Assembly (NCBI GenBank): GCA_028712795.1
Contig: JAQTPT010000010.1
Span: 20,884-84,883, forward strand
Reading direction: 5' to 3'
DNA length: 64,000 bases
From: Methylococcales bacterium
GTDB lineage: Bacteria > Pseudomonadota > Gammaproteobacteria > Methylococcales > Methylomonadaceae
The position numbers and the translations under genes were made by a program. Positions within the stretch are counted from its first letter, which is position 1, and each line of letters begins with the position of its first letter. A model generated the notes under the pieces. It worked only from the letters and a program-made list of their open reading frames with translations, ran no database searches and had not been told where the DNA came from. Of the stretch, positions 43,755 through 52,900 are shown piece after piece.

Positions 43755-44851
43755 CTGCTTTAATTCGTAACGCCCGATTAACCGATCTTGATGCGCTGGT
43801 AGCCCTGGAAATGGCTTGCTTTGAAACAGATAAATTAAGCCGGCGCAGCTTTAAACACTGGATCACCACAGAACATCGCGCTTTACTGGTTGCCGAAGTG
43901 TCAAAAATAATAGCGGGTTACATCCTTATTATTTATCATCCGGGCACCCGGCTGGCCAGAATATATTCGGTTGCGGTGTCTCATCAGCACAGGGGCTTAG
44001 GTTTAGCTAAACAACTCATGTCCGCAGGCGAAGAAGCCGCTAATGAAAGTGGCAGGCTTTACCTGCGCCTTGAAGTGGGCGTGGATAACATGCCTGCAAT
44101 CAAACTCTATGAAACGCTAGGCTATCAAAAATTCGGGATCTACCGCGATTATTACCAGGATCACAAAGATGCCTTGCGGTATCAAAAACGTATCCGCCGT
44201 TATCGCGATACGCTACAGTATCGCTCAGTCCACTGGTTAAGGCAAACCACGCCATTTACTTGTGGCCCGGCTGCGCTGATGATGGCTATGCATGGCATCA
44301 ACCGATCCTATCAGCCGTCACAGGAAGAAGAAATTAATCTTTGGCGCGAAGCGACCACTATTTTTATGACGTCCGGTCACGGGGGGTGTCATCCCATTGG
44401 CTTGGCCTTGGCAGCAAAGCGCCGCCAGTTTTCTGTTGAAGTCTGGATCAACCAAACAGGCACGCTGTTTATTGATGGCGTACGCAATGAAGAAAAAAAA
44501 CAGGTGGTTGAATTGGTTGATAATTGTTTTAAGCGCCAGGCAACAGAGCAGGCAATCAAACTACATTTTGCCAATATCACCCAAATTGAATTGATTGACG
44601 CATTCAAAGCAGGCGCGATACCGGTCATACTCATCAGCACTTTTCTCATGGATAGAAAAAAAGCGCCGCATTGGGTGGTCATGAGCGGTTTTGATGACGA
44701 TTGTCTTTATATGCATGATTCTGACCCGGATGACGGACGGCAAAGTGAAATTGATTGCCAGTTTATTCCGATTGCACGGGAGGATTTTGACCGGATGTCC
44801 TGTTTTGGTAAAAATAGATTGCGAACGGCAGTAATAATTTGGCCGGGGTAA
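43751..44851 (+). CDS. GNAT acetyltransferase fused to a C39-like peptidase
   Basis: 366 residues from a TTG at 43751-43753 overlapping the preceding TGA (TTGA). Residues 1-150 are a GNAT N-acetyltransferase (IRNARLTDLDALVALEMACF, IYSVAVSHQHRGLGLAKQLM). Residues about 160-366 are a C39-type papain-like peptidase (HWLRQTTPFTCGPAALMMAM with the Cys; HWVVMSGFDDDCLYMHDSDP with His/Asp). C39 domains usually cleave GG-type leader peptides. The fusion plus the neighbouring ligase and carboxypeptidase point to a dedicated peptide-modification pathway. Confidence 0.87.
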   Translation: MTALIRNARLTDLDALVALEMACFETDKLSRRSFKHWITTEHRALLVAEVSKIIAGYILIIYHPGTRLARIYSVAVSHQHRGLGLAKQLMSAGEEAANESGRLYLRLEVGVDNMPAIKLYETLGYQKFGIYRDYYQDHKDALRYQKRIRRYRDTLQYRSVHWLRQTTPFTCGPAALMMAMHGINRSYQPSQEEEINLWREATTIFMTSGHGGCHPIGLALAAKRRQFSVEVWINQTGTLFIDGVRNEEKKQVVELVDNCFKRQATEQAIKLHFANITQIELIDAFKAGAIPVILISTFLMDRKKAPHWVVMSGFDDDCLYMHDSDPDDGRQSEIDCQFIPIAREDFDRMSCFGKNRLRTAVIIWPG

Positions 44852-45071
44852 CGGTTAAATCTGAAGAGGCGTAAAATTGGAGCCGGGTAAACATTGATTT
44901 AAGCTAAATTTTATAAATTGTACCTGGCCAAGTTTCGTCCGATTTAGCTACCTGGGACGTTTGATCGCTTGCCCAAATCAGGCAATCAAATCTAATTTAC
45001 AAGCTATTAAACGAAAAAGCGCACGATTTGTGTACAATCCAACCTTTATTTTCCTGTTAAGGCTAAAGAAA

Positions 45072-46166
45072 ATGTCTGTTGGAATTACTTTAAAAAACCT
45101 GGTCAAGGTATTTGGTAAAGTACGGGCCGTTGATGGTATCGATCTTGTCATCGAAGCCGGTGAGCTGTTTTTTTTGTTGGGGCCTAGCGGTTGCGGCAAG
45201 ACCACGCTTTTACGCTGTATTGCCGGTTTCAATGAACCGGACTCAGGCCGGGTGCTGATTGGGGAGCGTGATGTTACCAAAATGCCGCCACATGAGCGTG
45301 ACACCGGCATGGTCTTTCAAAGTTATGCCCTTTGGCCGCACATGACGGTCGCGGAAAATGTGGCTTTCGGGCTGGAAATGCGCAAAATCCCCAAATCCGG
45401 GACGAGGCAGCGTGTTGCCGAAGCCTTGGCTATGGTACAAATGAGCGACAGGGCCGAGTATAAACCCAGCCAGCTTTCCGGCGGACAGCAACAACGGGTG
45501 GCGCTGGCCAGGGCTTTGGTTGTAAAGCCGGCCTGTTTACTGCTTGATGAACCCTTGTCAAACCTGGACGCCAAATTACGCCTGGAAATGCGCGGCGAAA
45601 TCCGCCGCATCTGTAAAACTTCCGGCCTCACCGCCGTATATGTGACGCATGACCAGAAGGAGGCGCTCAGCATAGCGGACCGTATGGCCGTGTTAAATAA
45701 TGGCCACATTCAACAAATAGGGACGCCGCACCACGTTTATCGACAACCCCGGAGCCGTTTCGTGGCTGAATTCATGGGGGAGAGCAATTTTATCGACGGC
45801 GAAATCATGGCGGTCGAAAAAGAACGTATTGTCGTGAAAACCGCCATCGGCGCTATCACCAGTAGCCAAAAATCCCCTAAGGGCCTTAAGCTTAACCAAA
45901 CGGTGACTTTGTCGATTCGGCCTGAAATCATCCGGCTGTGTAAGTCGCTGTTAACTTTGCCCAATGTATTTACCGGAATGGTTCATGACACGGTGTATCT
46001 GGGTGAAATGGCCCAGCACCAGATCAAAATTGCCGCCCGCAATGACCCTGGAAATGTTGCCAACTTCAAGGTATTTGAACTAAATCCCAGAGCGTACGCG
46101 CGTGACCAGGAACAGAAAGCCTGTCTCTGGTTCGCGCCTGAAGATGTAGTTGTCTTGGTGACTTAA
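45072..46166 (+). CDS. ABC transporter ATP-binding protein (iron/spermidine type)
   Basis: 364 residues from MSVGITLKNLVKVFGKVRAV (ATG 45072-45074). Walker A GPSGCGKTT, Q-loop VFQSYALWPH, signature LSGGQQQRVALARAL, Walker B CLLLDEPLSNLD and the switch His are present. The C-terminal TOBE domain is that of FbpC/PotA-type importers. It powers uptake with the next two genes, to which it abuts (stop at 46164-46166, start at 46167). Confidence 0.93.
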   Translation: MSVGITLKNLVKVFGKVRAVDGIDLVIEAGELFFLLGPSGCGKTTLLRCIAGFNEPDSGRVLIGERDVTKMPPHERDTGMVFQSYALWPHMTVAENVAFGLEMRKIPKSGTRQRVAEALAMVQMSDRAEYKPSQLSGGQQQRVALARALVVKPACLLLDEPLSNLDAKLRLEMRGEIRRICKTSGLTAVYVTHDQKEALSIADRMAVLNNGHIQQIGTPHHVYRQPRSRFVAEFMGESNFIDGEIMAVEKERIVVKTAIGAITSSQKSPKGLKLNQTVTLSIRPEIIRLCKSLLTLPNVFTGMVHDTVYLGEMAQHQIKIAARNDPGNVANFKVFELNPRAYARDQEQKACLWFAPEDVVVLVT

Positions 46167-47885
46167 ATGGTAAAAAACCTTATTATCCTGTCGATCAGCG
46201 GCCTGGTGATTGCCTTACCGTTCCTGTTCAGGCAAACGTCGCAGGTGACCGGCTGGCAAGCGGGCGATCCCGAATTGGTGGTGATCACGCCGCATAATGA
46301 AGCGATCCGTTTCGAGTTCGGACTGGGTTTTAGCCAATGGCATCAACAACACTATGGCAAACCCGTCAAAATCGATTGGCGGTCGCTGGGTGGTACAACT
46401 GAGATTATGCGGTATCTGGAAGCGTCTTTTCTTGCCTCTTACCGCGCCTATTGGCAACGTTCGGGCAAGGATTGGCCGGCAGCAGCACAGCGCTTGATGG
46501 ATAGCCACTATATACCTGATGGCAGCAGCATCGATAACCTCTACCAAACCTTTCGAAGCACCGACGATCCCGGCATTTTCAGCGCCAATATCGATGTGTT
46601 TTTTGGCGGCGGCGAATATGATCATAGCACGGCTTACAAGCGTGGTTTGACAGTTCCGCCCTGGCCGGAGGATCAAGCACCGCCAGGCTTATTCAACCAG
46701 GACGGCATCGAGATGATACCCAGGCAATTGAGCGGCGAAACTTGGCGCACACCCACCTTGTTCGGCGTGGCGGTGAGCACCTTTGGCATCTGCTACAACA
46801 AGGATCGCTTACGGGAGTTGGGGGTGGATACGCCTGTCCGCTGGGATGATCTGGCCAATCCAAAACTGATAGGCCAGGTTGGTGTTGCCGACCCGACCAA
46901 AAGCGGCAGTATCGCCAAAGCGTATGAAATGATCATCCAGCAAAAAATACAGCAAACCGTTCTGGCAGCCGGATTCACCAATGACGACATCACCCGCTTC
47001 GAAAGCGCGTTTGACAAGGCTCATGGTAAACCCTGGGAGATTCCAGCCACTGTCCCTGTCCACTACCAGCAAGCGGTTGAAGATGGATGGCGGGAAGGAT
47101 TGCTGCTTATCGAGCGGATCGGCGCCAATGCCCGCTATTTTACCGATTCGGCCAGCAAGGTGCCCATTGATGTCAGCAAAGGCGATGCGGCAATGGGACT
47201 GGCGATCGATTTTTACGGGCGTTACCAGGCCGAATACAGCCGCGCCCCCGGCGGCATTGAGCGCATGGTGTTTGTCACCCCGGAAGGAGGGTCTTCCGTC
47301 AGCAGCGATCCGGTCAGTTTAATGCGTGGCGCGCCGCATAAAGAAATTGCAGTCCGATTTATGCAATTCCTGTTAAGCGATGACGGTCAAAAGCTGTGGA
47401 ATTACCGGCCGGGCGAGGTTGGCGGCCCCGTCAAATATGCGTTGCGCCGTTTGCCTATACGGCGGTCTTTCTATCCGTCCGGGAACGCAGTCCTCAATCA
47501 GGCGTTCGAAACTCACCGGCCTCATTTGACCGATAACCTGGCCGATCCGGCAATCAATCCCTATGAGCTCGGCAAAAAATTTACCTACCGGCTGCGCTGG
47601 ACAGGGCATCATTTCAATATCCATCGCAACCTGATTAAGGCCATGTGTCTGGATGCCGGTGAAGAACTTAAATCGGCCTGGCAAGCTATCCAGCAACACG
47701 GCGGCACCGGGCTTAACTCGTCGGCAATGCAGGCTTTCAGCGCCCTGCCTGATGATTTTAACTGGCGTTCCGCGATTGACGGCTATAGCAAAGCCAATCA
47801 ACTCGATACCATGCGACGCTGGGTTTTGCATTTTCGTCAAACCTTCCTAAAAGCCAAAAGGCTGGCTGAAGGAGACGCATCATGA
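46167..47885 (+). CDS. ABC transporter extracellular solute-binding protein
   Basis: 572 residues, much longer than FbpA-type proteins (about 340). A signal anchor (NLIILSISGLVIALPFLF) is followed by a type 2 binding fold (ELVVITPHNEAIRFEFGLGF, GVAVSTFGICYNKDRLRELG, WDDLANPKLIGQVGVADPTK). It is interrupted by long insertions and has a C-terminal extra helical part. Related to iron(III) or 2-aminoethylphosphonate binders; the ligand is uncertain. Its stop overlaps the permease start as ATGA. Confidence 0.88.
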   Translation: MVKNLIILSISGLVIALPFLFRQTSQVTGWQAGDPELVVITPHNEAIRFEFGLGFSQWHQQHYGKPVKIDWRSLGGTTEIMRYLEASFLASYRAYWQRSGKDWPAAAQRLMDSHYIPDGSSIDNLYQTFRSTDDPGIFSANIDVFFGGGEYDHSTAYKRGLTVPPWPEDQAPPGLFNQDGIEMIPRQLSGETWRTPTLFGVAVSTFGICYNKDRLRELGVDTPVRWDDLANPKLIGQVGVADPTKSGSIAKAYEMIIQQKIQQTVLAAGFTNDDITRFESAFDKAHGKPWEIPATVPVHYQQAVEDGWREGLLLIERIGANARYFTDSASKVPIDVSKGDAAMGLAIDFYGRYQAEYSRAPGGIERMVFVTPEGGSSVSSDPVSLMRGAPHKEIAVRFMQFLLSDDGQKLWNYRPGEVGGPVKYALRRLPIRRSFYPSGNAVLNQAFETHRPHLTDNLADPAINPYELGKKFTYRLRWTGHHFNIHRNLIKAMCLDAGEELKSAWQAIQQHGGTGLNSSAMQAFSALPDDFNWRSAIDGYSKANQLDTMRRWVLHFRQTFLKAKRLAEGDAS

Positions 47886-49588
47886 GACACCGTTCCGCCT
47901 GGCTGATTTTCAGTCTGGCAATGCTAATTTATCTGTTTTTCTTTCTGATCCCGCTGGGCAGCGTCATCAAAGGCGGCTTTTTTGCCGATGGCGGCTTCAC
48001 GCTGGAGTACATCGTCGGCGTGTTCAGCAACCCGATTTACCGCGAAGGCCTCTTAAACAGCTTGATGATAGGACTGGGCACGACGCTGTTGGCGGCGGTA
48101 ATCGCCTTGCCGCTGGCCTGGACAGCTAACCGCTTCAGGTTTCCTTTCAAAAGCACATTGACGGCCTTGCTACTGGTGCCGATGATTTTGCCGCCCTTCG
48201 TTGGCGCCATTGGCTTTCAGCAAATTTTCGGCCAATACGGCGCATTGAACGCAGCGCTGAATCTGGGCTCTATTGATTGGCTGGCCAACGGGCGCTATTT
48301 CGGCGTGATAGTGCTCCAGGCCTTCTCCCTGTATCCCATCATGTACCTAAATGTGGCTGCCTCCCTGGCCAATATCGACCCAGCCATGCTGGAAGCCGCT
48401 GAAAACATGGGCAGTTCCGGTTTTACCACGTTTCGCCGCATTACCCTGCCGTTGATCATGCCCGGTATTTTTGCCGGTGGCACCATTATTTTTATCTGGG
48501 GCTTTACCGAACTGGGCACGCCGCTAATCATGAACTTTACCCGTTGCGCGCCGGTGCAGGTCTTTGATGCCCTCAAGGAAATCGGTTCAAATCCGTTCCC
48601 TTATGCCCTGGTATTAGTCATGTTGACCGCAAGCGTTTCACTCTTCGCACTAAGCAAGTTTGCCTTTGGAAGGCAAAGCTTTGCCATGACCAGCAAAGCC
48701 GCAACCGCTTTTGCAGAAACCGAGGCCACGGGCTTGAAAGGCTATGCATTGGCACTGCTTTTTTTAGCGGTGATCTTAGTGGCGTTGCTGCCGCATTTTG
48801 GGGTGATACTGACCAGTTTTGCCCAACCGGGCAGTTGGTACCGGACAGTGATACCGGCAGCATTTACCACGGAAAACTATCAGGAAGCGCTGGGTCACGG
48901 CATGACCGTCAGCAGCATTCGCAACAGCCTGACTTATTCGCTGCTGGCCGTGTTGTTTAATGTCGTGTTTGGGGTAGCGGTCGCATTTGTAGTCGTGCGT
49001 TCCAATTTAAGGTTCAAGGGGCTTCTGGATGGACTCGCCATGTTACCTCTGGCCGTGCCCGGACTGGTGATGGCATTCGGATATTTGACCGTCAGCGCCT
49101 ATTTGAGCAACCTCGATACGGTGAAAAATAGTCCATTATTACTGGGCTTGTTCGATGTCAGGACGAACCCGACGCTGTTTTTGGTCATTGCCTACAGTAT
49201 CCGCCGCTTGCCTTATATGGTACGCTCTGCGGTGTCGGGTTTGCAGCAAACCAGTGTTACGCTGGAAGAAGCCGCCGCCAATATGGGCGCGAGCCCATTG
49301 CAGACCGTGCTGCGTATTACAGTGCCGTTGATTACGGCCAACCTAATTGCGGGCGCGATGCTGGCCTTTGCCTTCAGTATGCTGGAAGTATCTGATGGGT
49401 TGATGCTGGCACAGCGAGCGGATTACTATCCGATTACCAAAACAATTTATGAGCTGTTCCAGTTGATTGGCACCGGACAGTATGTCGCCTCCGCACTGGG
49501 TGTATGGGCGATGCTGTTTCTGGCCATCACAATTATGTGTTGCAGCCTTTTACTAGGCAAGAAAATGGCTGCGTTGTTTCGTATTTAG
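47882..49588 (+). CDS. ABC transporter permease, fused two-domain (AfuB/FbpB type)
   Basis: 568 residues with about 12 membrane helices in two BPD-type halves. Each has the EAA loop: ENMGSSGFTTFRRITLPLIM and AANMGASPLQTVLRITVPLI. The fused permease layout is typical for Fe(III) importers. It completes the three-gene operon with the ATPase and the binding protein. Confidence 0.93.
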   Translation: MRHRSAWLIFSLAMLIYLFFFLIPLGSVIKGGFFADGGFTLEYIVGVFSNPIYREGLLNSLMIGLGTTLLAAVIALPLAWTANRFRFPFKSTLTALLLVPMILPPFVGAIGFQQIFGQYGALNAALNLGSIDWLANGRYFGVIVLQAFSLYPIMYLNVAASLANIDPAMLEAAENMGSSGFTTFRRITLPLIMPGIFAGGTIIFIWGFTELGTPLIMNFTRCAPVQVFDALKEIGSNPFPYALVLVMLTASVSLFALSKFAFGRQSFAMTSKAATAFAETEATGLKGYALALLFLAVILVALLPHFGVILTSFAQPGSWYRTVIPAAFTTENYQEALGHGMTVSSIRNSLTYSLLAVLFNVVFGVAVAFVVVRSNLRFKGLLDGLAMLPLAVPGLVMAFGYLTVSAYLSNLDTVKNSPLLLGLFDVRTNPTLFLVIAYSIRRLPYMVRSAVSGLQQTSVTLEEAAANMGASPLQTVLRITVPLITANLIAGAMLAFAFSMLEVSDGLMLAQRADYYPITKTIYELFQLIGTGQYVASALGVWAMLFLAITIMCCSLLLGKKMAALFRI

Positions 49589-49662
49589 AAGGGGGGCATC
49601 ATAGTTCGCCATAAGCCATTTCTAAAATGAAGCCAACCTCGGATAGTTGATGAAGCAGACCA

Positions 49663-49782
49663 TCACAATGCGTCTTTTTTTCGTGCCAAACAAGCATATT
49701 CCATAATCAATCGAGACCGGCCCCCATTGATTCTGGCGAGCCGACGGGCATTGCCGTCCATAAGCACCCGCATGACTTTCAT
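49663..49782 (-). CDS. Possible 39-residue small protein
   Basis: A minus-strand frame MKVMRVLMDGNARRLARING then GRSRLIMEYACLARKKDAL has a GAGAA site about 8 bp before the ATG at 49780-49782. It lies in the gap between the ABC operon and the c-di-GMP gene. It is basic, with no family recognised. Could be a relic or chance. Confidence 0.25.
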   Translation of the reverse strand: MKVMRVLMDGNARRLARINGGRSRLIMEYACLARKKDAL

Positions 49783-49861
49783 TGTTAGTTCTCTGGGGAG
49801 TGTGCTAGAATCGCCCCAGCCTGCCTGATTGCACACTCTCGCAGCCCATGATGGCTGGCGC

Positions 49862-49879
49862 ATTTGCCGAAAGGCAAAT
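49862..49879 (+). promoter_or_regulatory. GAAA-tetraloop hairpin in the leader of the c-di-GMP gene
   Basis: ATTTGCC-GAAA-GGCAAAT is a perfect 7-bp stem with a GAAA loop, 45 bp before the ATG. A second weaker stem (CAGCC...GGCTG, near 49842-49857) precedes it. Together they suggest a structured leader. I compared it with GEMM c-di-GMP riboswitches and do not see the full consensus. Confidence 0.5.
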
Positions 49880-49923
49880 CTCCATAATCATCATTTTTAC
49901 GACAGGTGAGGTTCCGCATCCCT

Positions 49924-52900
49924 ATGCTGCAACGCGGTATATTTTGGAAAACAGGGTTTGCCTGGATTGCGCTCTGCATAGGATTGCTCGTTACGGTTGT
50001 CGCTAGCCTTCAGGTCAAGCAGGGCATCGAACAAGCTGCCGAGAAAAAGTTTGCCTTTGTCAGCGACCAGATAACCGTCAAAATCCAGCAGCGTCTCGAC
50101 GACCATGCGCTTATTCTTCGAGGCAGCAACGCCCTTTTTGAAGCGTCAAAATCGGTTGAGCGCAACGAGTGGCGAGCTTACGTCGAAGCCCTGCGAGCAG
50201 GGCAAATTGTTCCCGGCGCCCAAGGGATTGGATATGCGCCAGTTATTCCAGCGGCTGAACTCGCCACCCACATCGCCAACATTCGTGCGGAAGGATTCCC
50301 CGGCTACACCGTACACCCGCCTGGCGAACGCGCCCTCTATGTACCCGTCGTCTACCTCGAACCCTTCCGCGACCGCAACCTGCGCGCCTTCGGCTACGAT
50401 ATGTACTCCGAGCCGGTCAGGCGAGCCGCCATGGAACAGGCGCGCGACACCGGCGAGGCGGCGCTTTCCGGCAAGATCGAGTTGGTGCAGGAGACCGGCA
50501 CTGACGTCCAGGCAGGAGTACTTATGTATGTTCCTGTCTATCGCAACGGCGCACCGAGAGACACGCCCGGACAGAGACGGGCGGCGTTGATTGGCTGGGT
50601 TTATAGCCCCTACCGCATGAACGATCTCATGGCCGGCATTCTTGGCGCCTGGATGAACCACGAAGGCAAAACCGTTCACCTGCGCATCTACGATGGGCTT
50701 CAGACAACTCCTGCCGCTCTGCTGTTCGACAGCAATCCCGCTAACTTACCCAAGTTGCATGCGCTGTTCACTCAGCAGCGGACGATCGGCTTCAACGGCC
50801 ATCAGTGGCTGCTGGTGTTTGATTACACCGGAAATCAATCCGGCATCAACTACGCAGAGGCATGGATAGTTCTGGCCGGCGGTCTTTTGGTCAGCACCCT
50901 CCTGTTCGGATTAATCCTCTCGGCGATCAACACGCGCATCAACGCCGTCCGCATCGCCAGAGAACTTACCCAAGAGATCAGACACAGCCGGGAATTGTTG
51001 AAGGAGAGCGAATTCCGCTGGAAATTTGCCATCGAAGGTTCCGGTGACGGTCTTTGGGATTGGAACATAGCAGACAACACGGTGTTTTTTTCCAAAGTCT
51101 GGAAGGAAATACTTGGCTTTACCGAAGACGAGATTGGCGATGGGCTGGAGGAGTTAACGAAACGCATCCACTCCGAGGACGCAGCAGACGCCCTCGCCAC
51201 CCTGCAGAACTATCTCGACGGCAAGACTCCGGCCTATGCCAGCGAATACCGTGTCCGCTGCAAGGATGGCAACTATAAGTGGATATACGATCGCGGCATG
51301 TTAGTCAGCCGCAACAAGGAAGGCAAACCCTTGCGCATGATCAGTACGCATAGGGACATCACTCAGCGCAAACTGGCAGAGGAAGCGCTGCGGATCAGCA
51401 CCCTAAAATATCGGATCCTGTTTGAGAGCTCGCGCGATGCCTTGATGATGTTGGCTCCGCCATCATGGAAGTTCACCGGAGCCAATCCGGCAACGCTGCA
51501 ATTAATCGGTGCATCAAGCCTGGCCGAATTCTTTACGCTCGGACCGTGGGACTTTTCGCCGGAGCGGCAGCCGGACGGACGCCTGTCAAGCGAAAAGATA
51601 CAGGAAATGAACGAGATAGCCCTGCGCGAAGGTTCCCATTTTTTTGAATGGGAATGCAAGCGGCTTGACGGTCAGCCGTTTTCCGCCGACATAATGCTGA
51701 CCCGCATAGAGGTGGGAGGAGAGCAGTTCTTGCAAGCCTCGGTGCGCGATGTCACCCGGCGTAAAAAAGCCGAGCAGGAGCTGCGGATTAGCGAAGAGCG
51801 GTTAAGTCTCATCACTGCGTCCGCCCATGATGCAATTATCATGCTCGACGAAGCAGGGAATATCTCGTTCTGGAATAAAGCGGCCGAAAGGATGTTCGGG
51901 TACGTTCAGGAAGAGGCTCTCGGCCACTATCTGCATACTATGCTGGCCCCCCAGCGCTTCAGAGAAGCTCACTTTCAGGCCTTCCCGCATTTTCAGCAAA
52001 CCGGCCAGGGCGCAGCCATTGGCAAGACCCTCGAGCTGGCCGGGCTGCGCAAGGATGGCAGCGAATTCCCCCTGGATCTATCACTCTCCGCGGTGCAGGA
52101 GAAAGGCGCCTGGCAATCGATCGGTATATTGCGCGATATCACCGAACGCAAGCAGGCCGAAGAAAAACTCTACCTTGCCGCCAGCGTTTTCACCCAAGCC
52201 CGCGAAGGGATCATGATCACCGCGGCTGACGGAACGATCATCGATGTCAATAAAGCCTTCTGTGATATCACCGGCTACAGCCGCGATGAAGTCCTGGGAC
52301 AGAACCCGCGCCTACTCCGTTCCGACCTTCAGGAAAAAGAATTCTACGACGCTATGGGCTGCGATCTGGTCGAGCAAGGCTACTGGTTCGGCGAACTCTG
52401 GAACAGGCGCAAGAACGGCGAGGCGTACGCCGTGATGCAAAGCATCAGCGCAGTGAGGGATGCCCAGGATAACATCCTGCAGTACGTAGCGTTGTTCTCC
52501 GACATCACCCCGCTCAAGGAGCGCGAAAGGCAGCTCGAAAATATCGCCCATTACGACGCCTTAACCAGTTTGCCCAACCGTGTGCTGCTGGCCGACCGGC
52601 TTCGCCAAAACATGGCTCAGGCCCGGCGGCGAAAACAATGGCTGGCGGTGGCTTTTCTTGACCTCGATGGCTTCAAGGCCATCAATGACAACTACGGGCA
52701 TGCAGTTGGCGACCAGTTGCTGATCGCCGTGGCCAAAAGCATGGGACAGACCCTGCGCGAAGGCGACACCCTCGCCCGTCTGGGCGGCGACGAGTTTGTC
52801 GCCGTGCTGCTCGACCTGGCCGACATCGAAACCAGCGTGCCGATGCTCACCCGCCTGCTCGCCGCCATTGCCCAGCCGATGCAAGTAGGCGTTCATGTGC

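Noticed and set aside
49800..49900. GEMM c-di-GMP riboswitch before the GGDEF-EAL gene
   Set aside because: One good GAAA hairpin is present, but the conserved GEMM core and second receptor helix could not be found.
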